The translations under genes and the position numbers were made by a program. Of a stretch of 10,839 bases of DNA, positions 1 through 5,876 are shown in pieces. Source of the DNA: Clostridiaceae bacterium AF10-41 (GTDB lineage Bacteria; Bacillota; Clostridia; Clostridiales; Clostridiaceae); assembly GCA_027686065.1 (NCBI GenBank), contig JAQCTH010000093.1, positions 1 to 10,839 on the forward strand, given 5' to 3'. The stretch's first letter is position 1, and each line of letters begins with the position of its first letter. The notes beneath the pieces were generated by a model, which saw only the letters and a program-made list of their open reading frames with translations, was not told the DNA's origin and searched no databases.

Positions 1-56
1 GCTACAATTCCTGGAAATTCTTTTCGAATGTTAAGCATTTCCACTACATAACTCAT
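1..56 (-). CDS. ABC transporter ATP-binding protein, N-terminal fragment (cut by window edge)
   Basis: Only the first 18 codons are present; the gene continues past the left edge. They start at an ATG (56-54) and read MSYVVEMLNIRKEFPGIVA-like, the typical opening of the sugar/nucleoside type ABC ATPases (NupO/YufO, RbsA class), where the first strand ends in a K-x-F-PG-x-x-A motif before the Walker A loop. A GGAGG ribosome binding site (64-68) sits 7 bases before the ATG. It follows a Bmp-family substrate-binding lipoprotein gene on the same strand, the usual order in nucleoside uptake operons, so it is inferred to energise that importer. A weak promoter-like pair (TTAACA at 127-132, CATAAA at 104-109, 17-base spacer) lies in the gap but could be chance in such AT-rich DNA. 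The Walker motifs are outside the window. Confidence 0.8.
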   Translation of the reverse strand, partial: MSYVVEMLNIRKEFPGIV

Positions 57-158
57 GAGATATCCTCCCTTATTTTTTTACTAATACATAATAATATATA
101 AATTTTATGCCTTTTTTTTGAGCATTTGTTAAATAAATCTAATTAACTCATTATACAA

Positions 159-185
159 GAAAAAGACGGTGATACCGCCTTTTTC
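159..185 (-). terminator. Hairpin terminator between lipoprotein gene and ABC ATPase gene
   Basis: In the minus-strand transcript the sequence folds into a stem of about 12 pairs with a 3-base loop: an A5-GGCGGU left arm and an ACCGUC-U5 right arm, with one G-U wobble (positions 166/178) that would be a mismatch in the plus-strand RNA. The stem ends in a U-run. It lies 34 bases after the lipoprotein stop codon and about 100 bases before the ATPase start. This fits a partial (leaky) terminator that makes the binding protein more abundant than the downstream transporter subunits. Folding was judged by eye. Confidence 0.75.
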
Positions 186-219
186 ACTACCTTTACCAAT
201 TTATTAAATCTTATGAAAA

Positions 220-1314
220 CTATTTTATTAAGTCTCCCTTTTCACCTTTAACTGTTATTTCTCCACCCTTAATTTTGTTATAAACTTCATCTACTTTCTT
301 AGTAGTTTCTTCACTTAAGTTTGGATTTTCACTTGGAATACCAACACCATCATTTTTAGCATCAAATGTTAATGTTTTTCCTCCTGGGAATTTTCCATCT
401 AATTCATCTTTAATTATATCATAAGTAGCTACATCTATTTTCTTCATAGCTGAAGTTAATATTATAGATTTATTATCTTTATATATACCATCTGCATATT
501 GGTCAACGTCAACACCTATTATCCAAGCTTCTTTTCCTGCTGTTGCTCTAGCTTTTGCTTCATTTATAGCTCCAACTCCAACTCCACCAGCAGCTGTAAA
601 TACAGCCTTAACTCCATTATCAAACATAGTTGCTGCTAATTGTTGTCCAGCTGCTACGTTATCAAATGATCCTTGATAAACAACATTTTCTGCTTTTATT
701 GACATCTTTGTTCCTAAATTATCATTAGCATATTTAACACCTTGTTGGAATCCCCAGTTAAACTTTTGAACTGAAGGTATTTCCATACCACCTATGAAAC
801 CTAGTTCCCCTTCTTTTAATTCTAATGCTGCTGCAACTCCAGCTATAAATCCTGCTTCATGCTCTGCAAAGAATACTGCAACTGCATTATCAGCTACCTT
901 TTCAACTCTATCTGCTCCATTTTTACCATTATTAGGAGATCCATCGATAATTACAAATTTTGCATCTTTATATTTATCTTGAGATTGGAATATAGCTGTT
1001 TCAAACTTAAATCCAGGAGTAACTATAAATTTATATCCTGTATCATAAAGATTTCCAATTTCTTTCATATAGTCAGCTTCTGTTGTTCCTGTTGGTTTTA
1101 AGTAGTTAGTTTCAACTTTTAACTCTGCCTCGGCTTTCTTTATGCCTTCCCAAGTACCTTGGTTAAATGATTTATCATCTATAGTTCCTGCATCAGTAAC
1201 CATACCTACTTTTATACCTTTTTCTGTGCTTCCACCCTCTGACTTGTTTCCACATCCTACTAAACCTGTTACCATAAGCGCGGATAGTGCTAAAGCTATT
1301 ACTCTTTTCTTCAT
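220..1314 (-). CDS. Bmp/PnrA-family substrate-binding lipoprotein (probable nucleoside uptake)
   Basis: The 364-residue product is an extracytoplasmic lipoprotein. Residues 1-20 form a signal peptide (MKKR then a hydrophobic stretch) ending in the lipobox L18-V-G-C21; Cys21 should be lipidated. The mature part matches the basic membrane protein (Bmp/Med/PnrA) family: VGMVTDAGTIDDKSFNQ at 36-52 (the Asp and the S-F-N-Q element shape the ligand pocket), a glycine-rich AAGGVGVG at 241-248 and GVDVDQ at 267-272. Characterised members (Treponema PnrA, B. subtilis NupN) bind purine nucleosides, so nucleoside uptake is the likely role; the exact ligand is not readable from the sequence. The length is usual for the family. 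The ATG is backed by AAGGAGG (1323-1329) and the stop is TAG at 220-222. An ABC ATPase gene follows on the same strand. A promoter lies at 1387-1415, giving a leader of about 65 bases. Confidence 0.93.
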   Translation of the reverse strand: MKKRVIALALSALMVTGLVGCGNKSEGGSTEKGIKVGMVTDAGTIDDKSFNQGTWEGIKKAEAELKVETNYLKPTGTTEADYMKEIGNLYDTGYKFIVTPGFKFETAIFQSQDKYKDAKFVIIDGSPNNGKNGADRVEKVADNAVAVFFAEHEAGFIAGVAAALELKEGELGFIGGMEIPSVQKFNWGFQQGVKYANDNLGTKMSIKAENVVYQGSFDNVAAGQQLAATMFDNGVKAVFTAAGGVGVGAINEAKARATAGKEAWIIGVDVDQYADGIYKDNKSIILTSAMKKIDVATYDIIKDELDGKFPGGKTLTFDAKNDGVGIPSENPNLSEETTKKVDEVYNKIKGGEITVKGEKGDLIK

Positions 1315-1386
1315 ATTAAAATCCTCCTTAGACTTTTGTAGTTTAATTATTATAAAAGGTTTATTCTGTTTAAACTTTCAAAAAAG

Positions 1387-1415
1387 ATTATACAATATAT
1401 AATTCGTAAATACAA
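1387..1415 (-). promoter_or_regulatory. SigA-type promoter of the lipoprotein gene
   Basis: On the minus strand a -35 box TTGTAT (1410-1415) and a perfect -10 box TATAAT (1387-1392) are separated by 17 bases. Transcription would start near 1380, about 65 bases before the ATG. Just after the start is a small dyad (AAAGGTTTA at 1355-1363 against TAAACTTT at 1371-1378 on the plus strand, including the 8-base palindrome GTTTAAAC at 1368-1375) that could be an operator or 5' hairpin. Confidence 0.75.
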
Positions 1416-1523
1416 TATTTTTATAACATAATTTTTCTTGTTACGACATATATTCACAACAAAAAACCTTTTCAATATTATTTTTTATTTTTTATTTTTG
1501 TTTGCATTAAACTCGAAACATAA

Positions 1524-1567
1524 CTATACGAACATTATTTCTATTAAATATATTTTAATTCGTTAAT
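1524..1567. promoter_or_regulatory. Possible pair of inverted PurBox-like sites
   Basis: The plus-strand sequence at 1524-1536 (core ACGAACATT) agrees with the Firmicute PurR box AWWWCCGAACWWT at 11 of 13 places. The minus strand at 1555-1567 (core ACGAATTA) agrees at about 10 of 13. The two face each other across 18 bases, similar to the paired PurBoxes of Bacillus. They lie some 145-185 bases upstream of the predicted transcription start of a putative nucleoside-binding lipoprotein gene, which makes purine control plausible. In AT-rich DNA such matches can be fortuitous. Confidence 0.3.
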
Positions 1568-1593
1568 TGTTTTATGTGAATCGTTAAAATTAT

Positions 1594-1613
1594 ATCATAT
1601 ATATATTTATGAT
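1594..1613 (-). terminator. Weak AT-only hairpin after the DUF554 gene
   Basis: The arms ATCATA (1594-1599) and TATGAT (1608-1613) enclose an 8-base loop just after the DUF554 stop codon (1623-1625), and the minus strand then reads ATAATTTT. The stem has only 6 pairs with little GC, so termination would be inefficient. The rest of the 308-base gap (1315-1622) holds the lipoprotein promoter and leader, the PurBox-like pair and an A/T-run tract at 1470-1500; I see no gene or purine riboswitch there. Confidence 0.3.
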
Positions 1614-1622
1614 TTTAATCAA

Positions 1623-2306
1623 TTATAATGGAAAATAACTTAATATTATAGCAATTATAATAGAAGGCAGTAAATTTGATACTTTTATTTTAGTTACTCC
1701 TAAAACATTTAGACCTAATCCTATAATTAGTAAACTTCCTACTGCAGTCATATTGCTTATTGCAACATCATTTAATATATATGATAATGTTCCAGCCGCT
1801 AATGTTATGGTTCCTTGATATAAAAATACACTTATTGAAGATATCATTACTCCAATTCCTAATGTAGATGAAAAAATTATTGAACTTACTCCATCTAAAA
1901 TAGATTTAGCAAAAAGTGTATCATGATTATGATTTAAACCACTTTCTATAGAACCTACTATTGCCATTGCGCCTATACAAAATAATAATGTTGAAGTAAC
2001 AAACCCTTCTGAAATAGATACATTATCTTTTTTATTATTTATCATTCTCTCTATTCTTTTCCCTAAATTCTCAAGTTTTAAGTCTATATCTATCATTTCT
2101 CCAATTAATCCACCTATGGCCATAGAAATTATCATTACGATTGTATTATTTCCTTTTAATGCACCAGATATACCTATATAAATAACACATAAAGCTAATC
2201 CATTCATTATAGTATTACTTAATTTTTCATTAACCTTCCCTTTTATAAAAAGCCCAATTGAAGATCCTAAAATAATCATTAAACTGTTTACTATAGTTCC
2301 TAACAC
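1623..2306 (-). CDS. DUF554 family membrane protein (YqgA/YdfK-like)
   Basis: The 227-residue integral membrane protein has about seven hydrophobic segments and the hallmarks of DUF554: an N-terminal LGTIVNSLMIILGSSIG (residues 2-18) and a central block FCIGAMAIVGSIESGL, then a His/Asp-containing loop, SILDGVSSIIFSSTLGIGV and FLYQGTITL. E. coli YqgA and B. subtilis YdfK belong here; they are described only as possible transporters, and the substrate is unknown. The start is GTG (2304-2306), supported by GGAGG at 2314-2318 with 7-base spacing; no ATG lies nearby in frame. Upstream lies an imperfect palindromic repeat (2345-2472) and then the polysaccharide deacetylase gene on the same strand. 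A poor promoter-like pair (TTGAGT 2444-2449, TAGTAT 2421-2426, 17-base spacer) is inside that repeat, so the gene may be co-transcribed with the deacetylase or driven from the repeat. Confidence 0.9.
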   Translation of the reverse strand: MLGTIVNSLMIILGSSIGLFIKGKVNEKLSNTIMNGLALCVIYIGISGALKGNNTIVMIISMAIGGLIGEMIDIDLKLENLGKRIERMINNKKDNVSISEGFVTSTLLFCIGAMAIVGSIESGLNHNHDTLFAKSILDGVSSIIFSSTLGIGVMISSISVFLYQGTITLAAGTLSYILNDVAISNMTAVGSLLIIGLGLNVLGVTKIKVSNLLPSIIIAIILSYFPL

Positions 2307-2344
2307 GTTTTTTCCTCCTAAGTTTTATTTTGCAAAACAAAAAT

Positions 2345-2472
2345 AGTTAAAAGTGAAACAGTGAATAGGGAAGAAGTGAAATCCCATCTACTTCAAGCAA
2401 ACCTCAGTAGATAGGACTTCATACTAAGTCTAGTTATCGTTACACTCAACCTTTCACTCTTAACTTTTTACT
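2345..2472. repeat. Imperfect palindromic intergenic element A with heptad-repeat ends
   Basis: The outer arms AGTTAAAAGTGAAA (2345-2358) and TTTCACTCTTAACT (2452-2465) are inverted copies with 13 of 14 matches. Both arms consist of degenerate 7-base units (AGTTAAA, AGTGAAA and similar). In the centre ATCTACT (2386-2392) pairs with AGTAGAT (2406-2412) across 13 bases; the stem extends through CC/GG with one C-A mismatch in plus-strand RNA that is a G-U pair in minus-strand RNA, then GAAGT (2373-2377) with ACTTC (2416-2420). The minus-strand transcript would therefore form the better hairpin. It fills the gap between the deacetylase and DUF554 genes and encodes no protein. It shares its design with elements at 5877-6154 and 9815-9967, suggesting a dispersed MITE-like family. 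Confidence 0.65.
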
Positions 2473-2478
2473 TATAAA

Positions 2479-3378
2479 TTAATTTAAAAAATCACTAAAT
2501 ATACTTTTAAATGTTTCTATATCCATAGGTGCTATTCTTACCCTTTTTAATGAGTGTAATCCATCTTGAAGACTAGAAATTCCACCTTCTGTTGTTACTG
2601 CTGCTTTAATTCCTAATTCTTTTTCTACCTCTATTGTTTCTTCGTCATATCTTCCAACAGGATAGCAAATAAATTTACTATCTACTCCTACTTTTTCTTT
2701 TAAAGCCTTTATACCTTCTTCTATTATTAGAATTTTATCTTCTCTGGGTATATTTGTGAATTCTATATGCCTAGATGTATGGTTTTCTATCCCCATTCCA
2801 TTATCCTTCATTTCTTTTAGCATATTTGAATTCATATACCAGCTATCAACATCTGTTTGGTTTGTTATTATAAAGAAGGTAGCTTTCATATTATATTTTT
2901 TTAATATCCTATAAGCATCTGAATAATTATCTGAATATCCATCATCAAAAGTTATTGCTACAGGCTTTTCTGGAACTTTACCAGTACTATAAGCATTAAT
3001 AACATCATCTAAAAGCATCGGAGTAAAACCAGCTTCCTTAAGCCATTTAACCTGTTCTTCGAATTGTCCTACTGGAACTAATAAGCGATTATTTGGATCA
3101 CTATCTGATATAGAGTGATACATAAGTATAGGTATCCTTACATCATTAATATTTAACGTTAGATAGTTAGTTTTATCTTCTTTATCATTTTCTTTTATTT
3201 CTTCATTTTGTTCTTTTTCGGACTCCTCTTCTTTATTTATTTCACTTATTTTATCATCTTTTTCATTTTGAACTTCTTTTCCAGAGTTTTTAAAATAATT
3301 TTCTATTATGTATTTTCCCCCAAAAATAATTACTAAGACTATTATTAAAGCACTTATTATTTTAAATATATTTTTCAT
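2479..3378 (-). CDS. Membrane-anchored polysaccharide deacetylase (NodB / CE4 domain)
   Basis: The 299-residue protein has an N-terminal membrane anchor (residues 4-21), a highly charged Glu/Lys/Asn linker (about 31-70) and an extracellular NodB domain (about 81-299). Visible motifs are ILMYHSISD (84-92), TFDDG (143-147; D145 and D146 as catalytic base and metal ligand), H200-T-S-R-H204 (metal-binding histidines), the CYPVGRYD block (238-245) and a late RIAP (281-284). Family 4 carbohydrate esterases remove N-acetyl groups from peptidoglycan or other polymers, using a metal; substrate cannot be assigned here. The metal ligands appear intact, so activity is expected. There is no lipobox; the hydrophobic segment is more likely an uncleaved anchor. 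The ATG has GGGGAG (3385-3390) 6 bases upstream and a promoter at 3409-3437. DUF554 lies downstream after a repeat. Confidence 0.93.
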   Translation of the reverse strand: MKNIFKIISALIIVLVIIFGGKYIIENYFKNSGKEVQNEKDDKISEINKEEESEKEQNEEIKENDKEDKTNYLTLNINDVRIPILMYHSISDSDPNNRLLVPVGQFEEQVKWLKEAGFTPMLLDDVINAYSTGKVPEKPVAITFDDGYSDNYSDAYRILKKYNMKATFFIITNQTDVDSWYMNSNMLKEMKDNGMGIENHTSRHIEFTNIPREDKILIIEEGIKALKEKVGVDSKFICYPVGRYDEETIEVEKELGIKAAVTTEGGISSLQDGLHSLKRVRIAPMDIETFKSIFSDFLN

Positions 3379-3408
3379 TTATTTCTCCCCTTTTTTAATT
3401 ATATTTCG

Positions 3409-3437
3409 ACTATATATTTCTAGGAATATTTTGTCAA
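3409..3437 (-). promoter_or_regulatory. Promoter of the polysaccharide deacetylase gene
   Basis: The minus strand carries a perfect -35 TTGACA (3432-3437), a 17-base spacer and a -10 TATAGT (3409-3414). This predicts a leader of only about 25 bases before the ATG at 3378, just long enough to hold the ribosome binding site. Confidence 0.8.
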
Positions 3438-3492
3438 CTACCTATCTGATTATTTATTTTTTTTTAATATTTTCTTATTTTTCTCTAAGTCA

Positions 3493-3521
3493 TTGTTAAT
3501 CATATCGTATTTTTGTATAAT
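3493..3521 (+). promoter_or_regulatory. Promoter of the DUF5685-DnaJ operon
   Basis: A -35 box TTGTTA (3493-3498) and a perfect -10 TATAAT (3516-3521) are 17 bases apart. The start site would fall near 3528, leaving a short leader before the TTG start codon at 3555. It is divergent from the deacetylase promoter at 3409-3437, with about 55 bases between the two -35 boxes. Confidence 0.78.
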
Positions 3522-3554
3522 TAATCTAAACTAATTATGAAGGAGTGTTTTTAA

Positions 3555-4466
3555 TTGTTTGGATATGTAACTCCTCTTAAAGCAGAACTTAAGATTAAGG
3601 ACTTTACAAAATTCAGAAGTTATTATTGTGGTCTGTGTTTTCAACTTAAAAACAGTGCTGGAAACATACCTAGAATGGTATTAAATTATGATATGACATT
3701 TTTGGGAATACTACTTGATTCTTTATCCCCTAAAGAGCCTGATATAGAAATTAGACGTTGCATGGCTCATCCTACCGATAAAAAACCAGTAATTATAAAT
3801 AATGATGCTCTAAATTATGCTGCTGCAATGAATTTAACTCTTTACTATCTAAAATTAAAAGACGATATTCAAGATGATAATAGTTTAAAAAGTAAATTTT
3901 TAGAAAGAATATTATATCCTTATCAAAAAAAGTTGGATAAATCTATATCAAATATTAGATCTATAATTAAAAATAATCTTAGAGTATTAACAGACTTAGA
4001 AAAAAATAAGGATTTTGAATCTATAGATGTAATTTCTCATCCTTTTAGTGATATTGTTGGAAATATATTCAAAGAATATCCTGGAGAACTTATAAATGAT
4101 GGCCCTGATTTGAGGAATAAATTGTATAACTTTGGGTATACATTAGGAAAATGGATTTACCTTATGGATGCATTAGACGATTTAAAAGATGATATAGAGA
4201 ATAATAAATTTAATCCAATAAATTATTTATTCAATAAATCTAACGAGTCTTACCATAATCTAATTGTATTAATACAAGAAAGGTTGGAATTTACAATTTT
4301 AAATTGCTCTTATAATTGCAAAGATATACTTTCAAAATTACCTTTAAAAAGAAATGAAGATATACTTAGAAACATTTTAGAGTTAGGTATGATGGATAAG
4401 TATATAGGAATATTAAATAATACTAGAGAAGATAAAAGGAGTGACAACTTAAATGAATCCATATGA
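3555..4466 (+). CDS. DUF5685 family protein, function unknown
   Basis: The 303-residue protein has no signal peptide or membrane segment and appears mainly alpha-helical. The start is TTG, backed by GAAGGAG (3539-3545) 9 bases upstream. The N-terminus matches DUF5685: MFGYV, a C25-G-L-C28 motif in a [10 protein letters not shown] context, and C69 in RRCMAHP, which together could hold a metal. Two aspartate-rich stretches stand out: LKDDIQDD (101-108) and DALDDLKDD (205-213), the latter followed by NNKFNPI. Their form and roughly 100-residue spacing recall the DDxxD motifs of class I isoprenoid synthases (prenyl diphosphate or squalene/phytoene synthase type); this is my inference, not a known activity. 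The next gene, a J-domain protein, starts inside the last 14 bases, implying translational coupling and a shared role. Confidence 0.85.
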   Translation: MFGYVTPLKAELKIKDFTKFRSYYCGLCFQLKNSAGNIPRMVLNYDMTFLGILLDSLSPKEPDIEIRRCMAHPTDKKPVIINNDALNYAAAMNLTLYYLKLKDDIQDDNSLKSKFLERILYPYQKKLDKSISNIRSIIKNNLRVLTDLEKNKDFESIDVISHPFSDIVGNIFKEYPGELINDGPDLRNKLYNFGYTLGKWIYLMDALDDLKDDIENNKFNPINYLFNKSNESYHNLIVLIQERLEFTILNCSYNCKDILSKLPLKRNEDILRNILELGMMDKYIGILNNTREDKRSDNLNESI

Positions 4467-5061
4467 AGTTTTAGGTTTAAAACCTGGTGCAACTCAAGAA
4501 GAAATAAAAAAGGCTTATAGAAATTTAATAAAACAATATCATCCTGACCAATATGGTGATAACCCATTAAGGGATTTGGCAGAGGAAAAAATGAGAGAAA
4601 TCAATGCTGCTTATGATACATTAACCAAGAATCAAAATACTTCTAACAACTATTCAAGTAGCACTAATTCATCCTATAGTAATTCCTCTGATAGTAGCTA
4701 TATGTTTTCAGAAATAAGAAGACTTATCCAAAGTGGAAATTATGCTGATGCTGAAAATAAATTAAATAGCATTCCAAACAGAAATGCTGAATGGAACTTT
4801 TTATACGGTGTATTGCTAACTAATAAAGGATGGTTTGATGCAGGTCTTAAACATATTCAAACTGCTGTAAGCATGGATCCTAATAACTTTGAATATAGAC
4901 AAACTCTAAATTCTCTTAATCAAAGAACTTCTGCTTATAGAAATAATTATTATAGAACAACTGGTACTAATAGTGCAAGTGCTTGTGATTGTTGTATAAA
5001 CTTATGGTGCTTAGATTCAATATGCGAATGTATGGGTGGAGACCTTATAGGTTGTTGTTAA
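4453..5061 (+). CDS. J-domain protein with TPR-like middle and cysteine-rich tail
   Basis: The 202-residue product starts with a J-domain (residues 1-58): YEVLGL, helix II, then the HPD motif at 30-32 that stimulates Hsp70 (DnaK) ATPase, and a helix ending [11 protein letters not shown] Ser/Asn-rich linker (60-82) follows, then a helical, TPR-like region (84-155: [11 protein letters not shown]..., [31 protein letters not shown]). The last 25 residues (178-202) hold eight cysteines, including the pairs at 180-181 and 201-202 and a [12 protein letters not shown] end. There is no G/F region, DnaJ zinc finger or client-binding C-terminal domain, so this is not the housekeeping DnaJ but a specialised class III J-protein. 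The tail may bind metal, form disulfides or be a membrane-contact patch. The ATG overlaps the DUF5685 gene by 14 bases and has its own AAGGAG (4436-4441). Confidence 0.9.
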   Translation: MNPYEVLGLKPGATQEEIKKAYRNLIKQYHPDQYGDNPLRDLAEEKMREINAAYDTLTKNQNTSNNYSSSTNSSYSNSSDSSYMFSEIRRLIQSGNYADAENKLNSIPNRNAEWNFLYGVLLTNKGWFDAGLKHIQTAVSMDPNNFEYRQTLNSLNQRTSAYRNNYYRTTGTNSASACDCCINLWCLDSICECMGGDLIGCC

Positions 5062-5094
5062 TTATTAATAACTTATTTAATTGGTGGTGTTTTA

Positions 5095-5589
5095 ATGAAA
5101 ATTAGGGATATTACAGTAAGTGCTATATTAATAGCACTTACCATTATTATTTTATATTTAAATTTACTTTTACCTATAAGTACTCTTAGTATCCTTACTT
5201 TAGCATCTTTATTAATTCCTATTGCATTAATAAGATGTTCAATAAAAAGTGCTTTTTCAGTTTATATAATTTCTTCAATTATAGGATTTTTTATATTACC
5301 TATTAATATAATTCTACTCTATACTTTATTCTTTGGCATATATGGAATAATTAAATACTATATTGAGAAAGTAAATAAGTTTTATTTAGAAATAGTATTA
5401 AAATTAATATTTTTTAATATTATTCTAGTTTTATCACTTTTTATATTTAATTCAGTTCTTGCAATAGGAATTATTTCTCTTACCCCTTGGTTACTCTTTC
5501 TTGTTGCTCAGCCTATATTTTTGATTTTTGACTATGCTTTAACATTATTAATCTCATTTTATATGCAGAAAATACACAATAAAATATAA
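5095..5589 (+). CDS. Small polytopic membrane protein, ECF S-component-like
   Basis: The 164-residue protein is almost entirely hydrophobic, with about six probable membrane segments (roughly 7-27, 30-47, 53-69, 71-88, 99-124 and 131-157) and a short basic tail (MQKIHNKI). The opening KIRDITVSAILIALTIII resembles the start of ECF-transporter substrate-binding (S) components, where an R/K-I-T-x-x-A-x-x-x-A-L pattern leads into the first helix. No substrate-specific signature is recognisable, so vitamin or cofactor uptake is only a guess. It begins 33 bases after the J-protein stop, with a modest GGTGG (5083-5087) ribosome binding site and an ATG, and is the last gene before the 5591-5632 terminator. 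It is therefore inferred to be third in the DUF5685-J-protein operon. Confidence 0.75.
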   Translation: MKIRDITVSAILIALTIIILYLNLLLPISTLSILTLASLLIPIALIRCSIKSAFSVYIISSIIGFFILPINIILLYTLFFGIYGIIKYYIEKVNKFYLEIVLKLIFFNIILVLSLFIFNSVLAIGIISLTPWLLFLVAQPIFLIFDYALTLLISFYMQKIHNKI

Positions 5590-5590
5590 T

Positions 5591-5632
5591 AAAAATAGCC
5601 TAAACATTATTAAAAGTTTAGGCTATTTTTTT
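5591..5632. terminator. Strong bidirectional intrinsic terminator
   Basis: A perfect 15-bp stem (5591-5605 with 5616-5630; arms AAAAATAGCCTAAAC and its complement) encloses a 10-base loop and runs into a U-tract to 5632. It begins one base after the membrane-protein stop codon. The left A-run would act as a U-run in the opposite transcript, so it should also end the small minus-strand gene whose stop is at 5641. Confidence 0.93.
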
Positions 5633-5640
5633 GAGTTTCA

Positions 5641-5853
5641 TTAATCTAGTATTGAAAATAATATTTCGATTGCCCCTTCTATTACTTCTCCTACTGCACT
5701 TTCAATGAATTTTTTGAACTTACTATCTTTACCTTTAATATTTTCATTTTTTTCACTAATAATTTTTCGTTCTTCTGGTGCTGAGTTATAAAGATATGCT
5801 TCTTCGTATGATGTTATTTCTTTAAATAAAATTTTATTCTCATCATTTTTCAA
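5641..5853 (-). CDS. Small hypothetical protein (about 70 residues, TTG start)
   Basis: I do not recognise this protein. Read from a TTG at 5853-5851 it has 70 residues: an acidic N-terminal half (KNDENKILFKEITSYEEAY), a Lys/Glu-rich centre (about 28-48) and an amphipathic or hydrophobic end, ESAVGEVIEGAIEILFSILD. The TTG is preferred because GGGGG (5863-5867) lies 9 bases upstream. The frame stays open to a GTG at 5898, but that extension reads through the 7-base repeats of the neighbouring element, lacks a good ribosome binding site and begins with an implausible sequence. It converges on the DUF5685 operon and shares its terminator. No clear promoter is visible; transcription may begin within or beyond the repeat. 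It could be a minor real gene or a chance frame. Confidence 0.5.
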   Translation of the reverse strand: MKNDENKILFKEITSYEEAYLYNSAPEERKIISEKNENIKGKDSKFKKFIESAVGEVIEGAIEILFSILD

Positions 5854-5876
5854 AATATTATTCCCCCAACTTATTT

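Noticed and set aside
150..155. TATAAT on the minus strand as a promoter for the ABC ATPase gene
   Set aside because: The -35 region at the right distance falls in the terminator stem (GCGGTA) and does not resemble TTGACA.
794..1402. Open frames on the plus strand opposite the lipoprotein gene
   Set aside because: They lie antisense to a clearly real gene, lack ribosome binding sites and have low-complexity products.
1416..1622. Purine riboswitch upstream of the nucleoside-binding lipoprotein gene
   Set aside because: I looked for the conserved purine-aptamer core and its P1 arms on the minus strand and found neither.
2328..2337. TTTTGCAAAA palindrome upstream of the DUF554 gene as an operator
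   Set aside because: A 10-base A/T palindrome with a GC centre is common in such DNA and nothing else supports it.
3308..3499. 63-codon plus-strand frame
   Set aside because: It overlaps the deacetylase start and both divergent promoters, is almost all Ile/Phe/Leu/Tyr, and has no ribosome binding site.
4310..4567. 85-codon minus-strand frame across the DUF5685/J-protein junction
   Set aside because: It is antisense to two well-supported genes and has no ribosome binding site.
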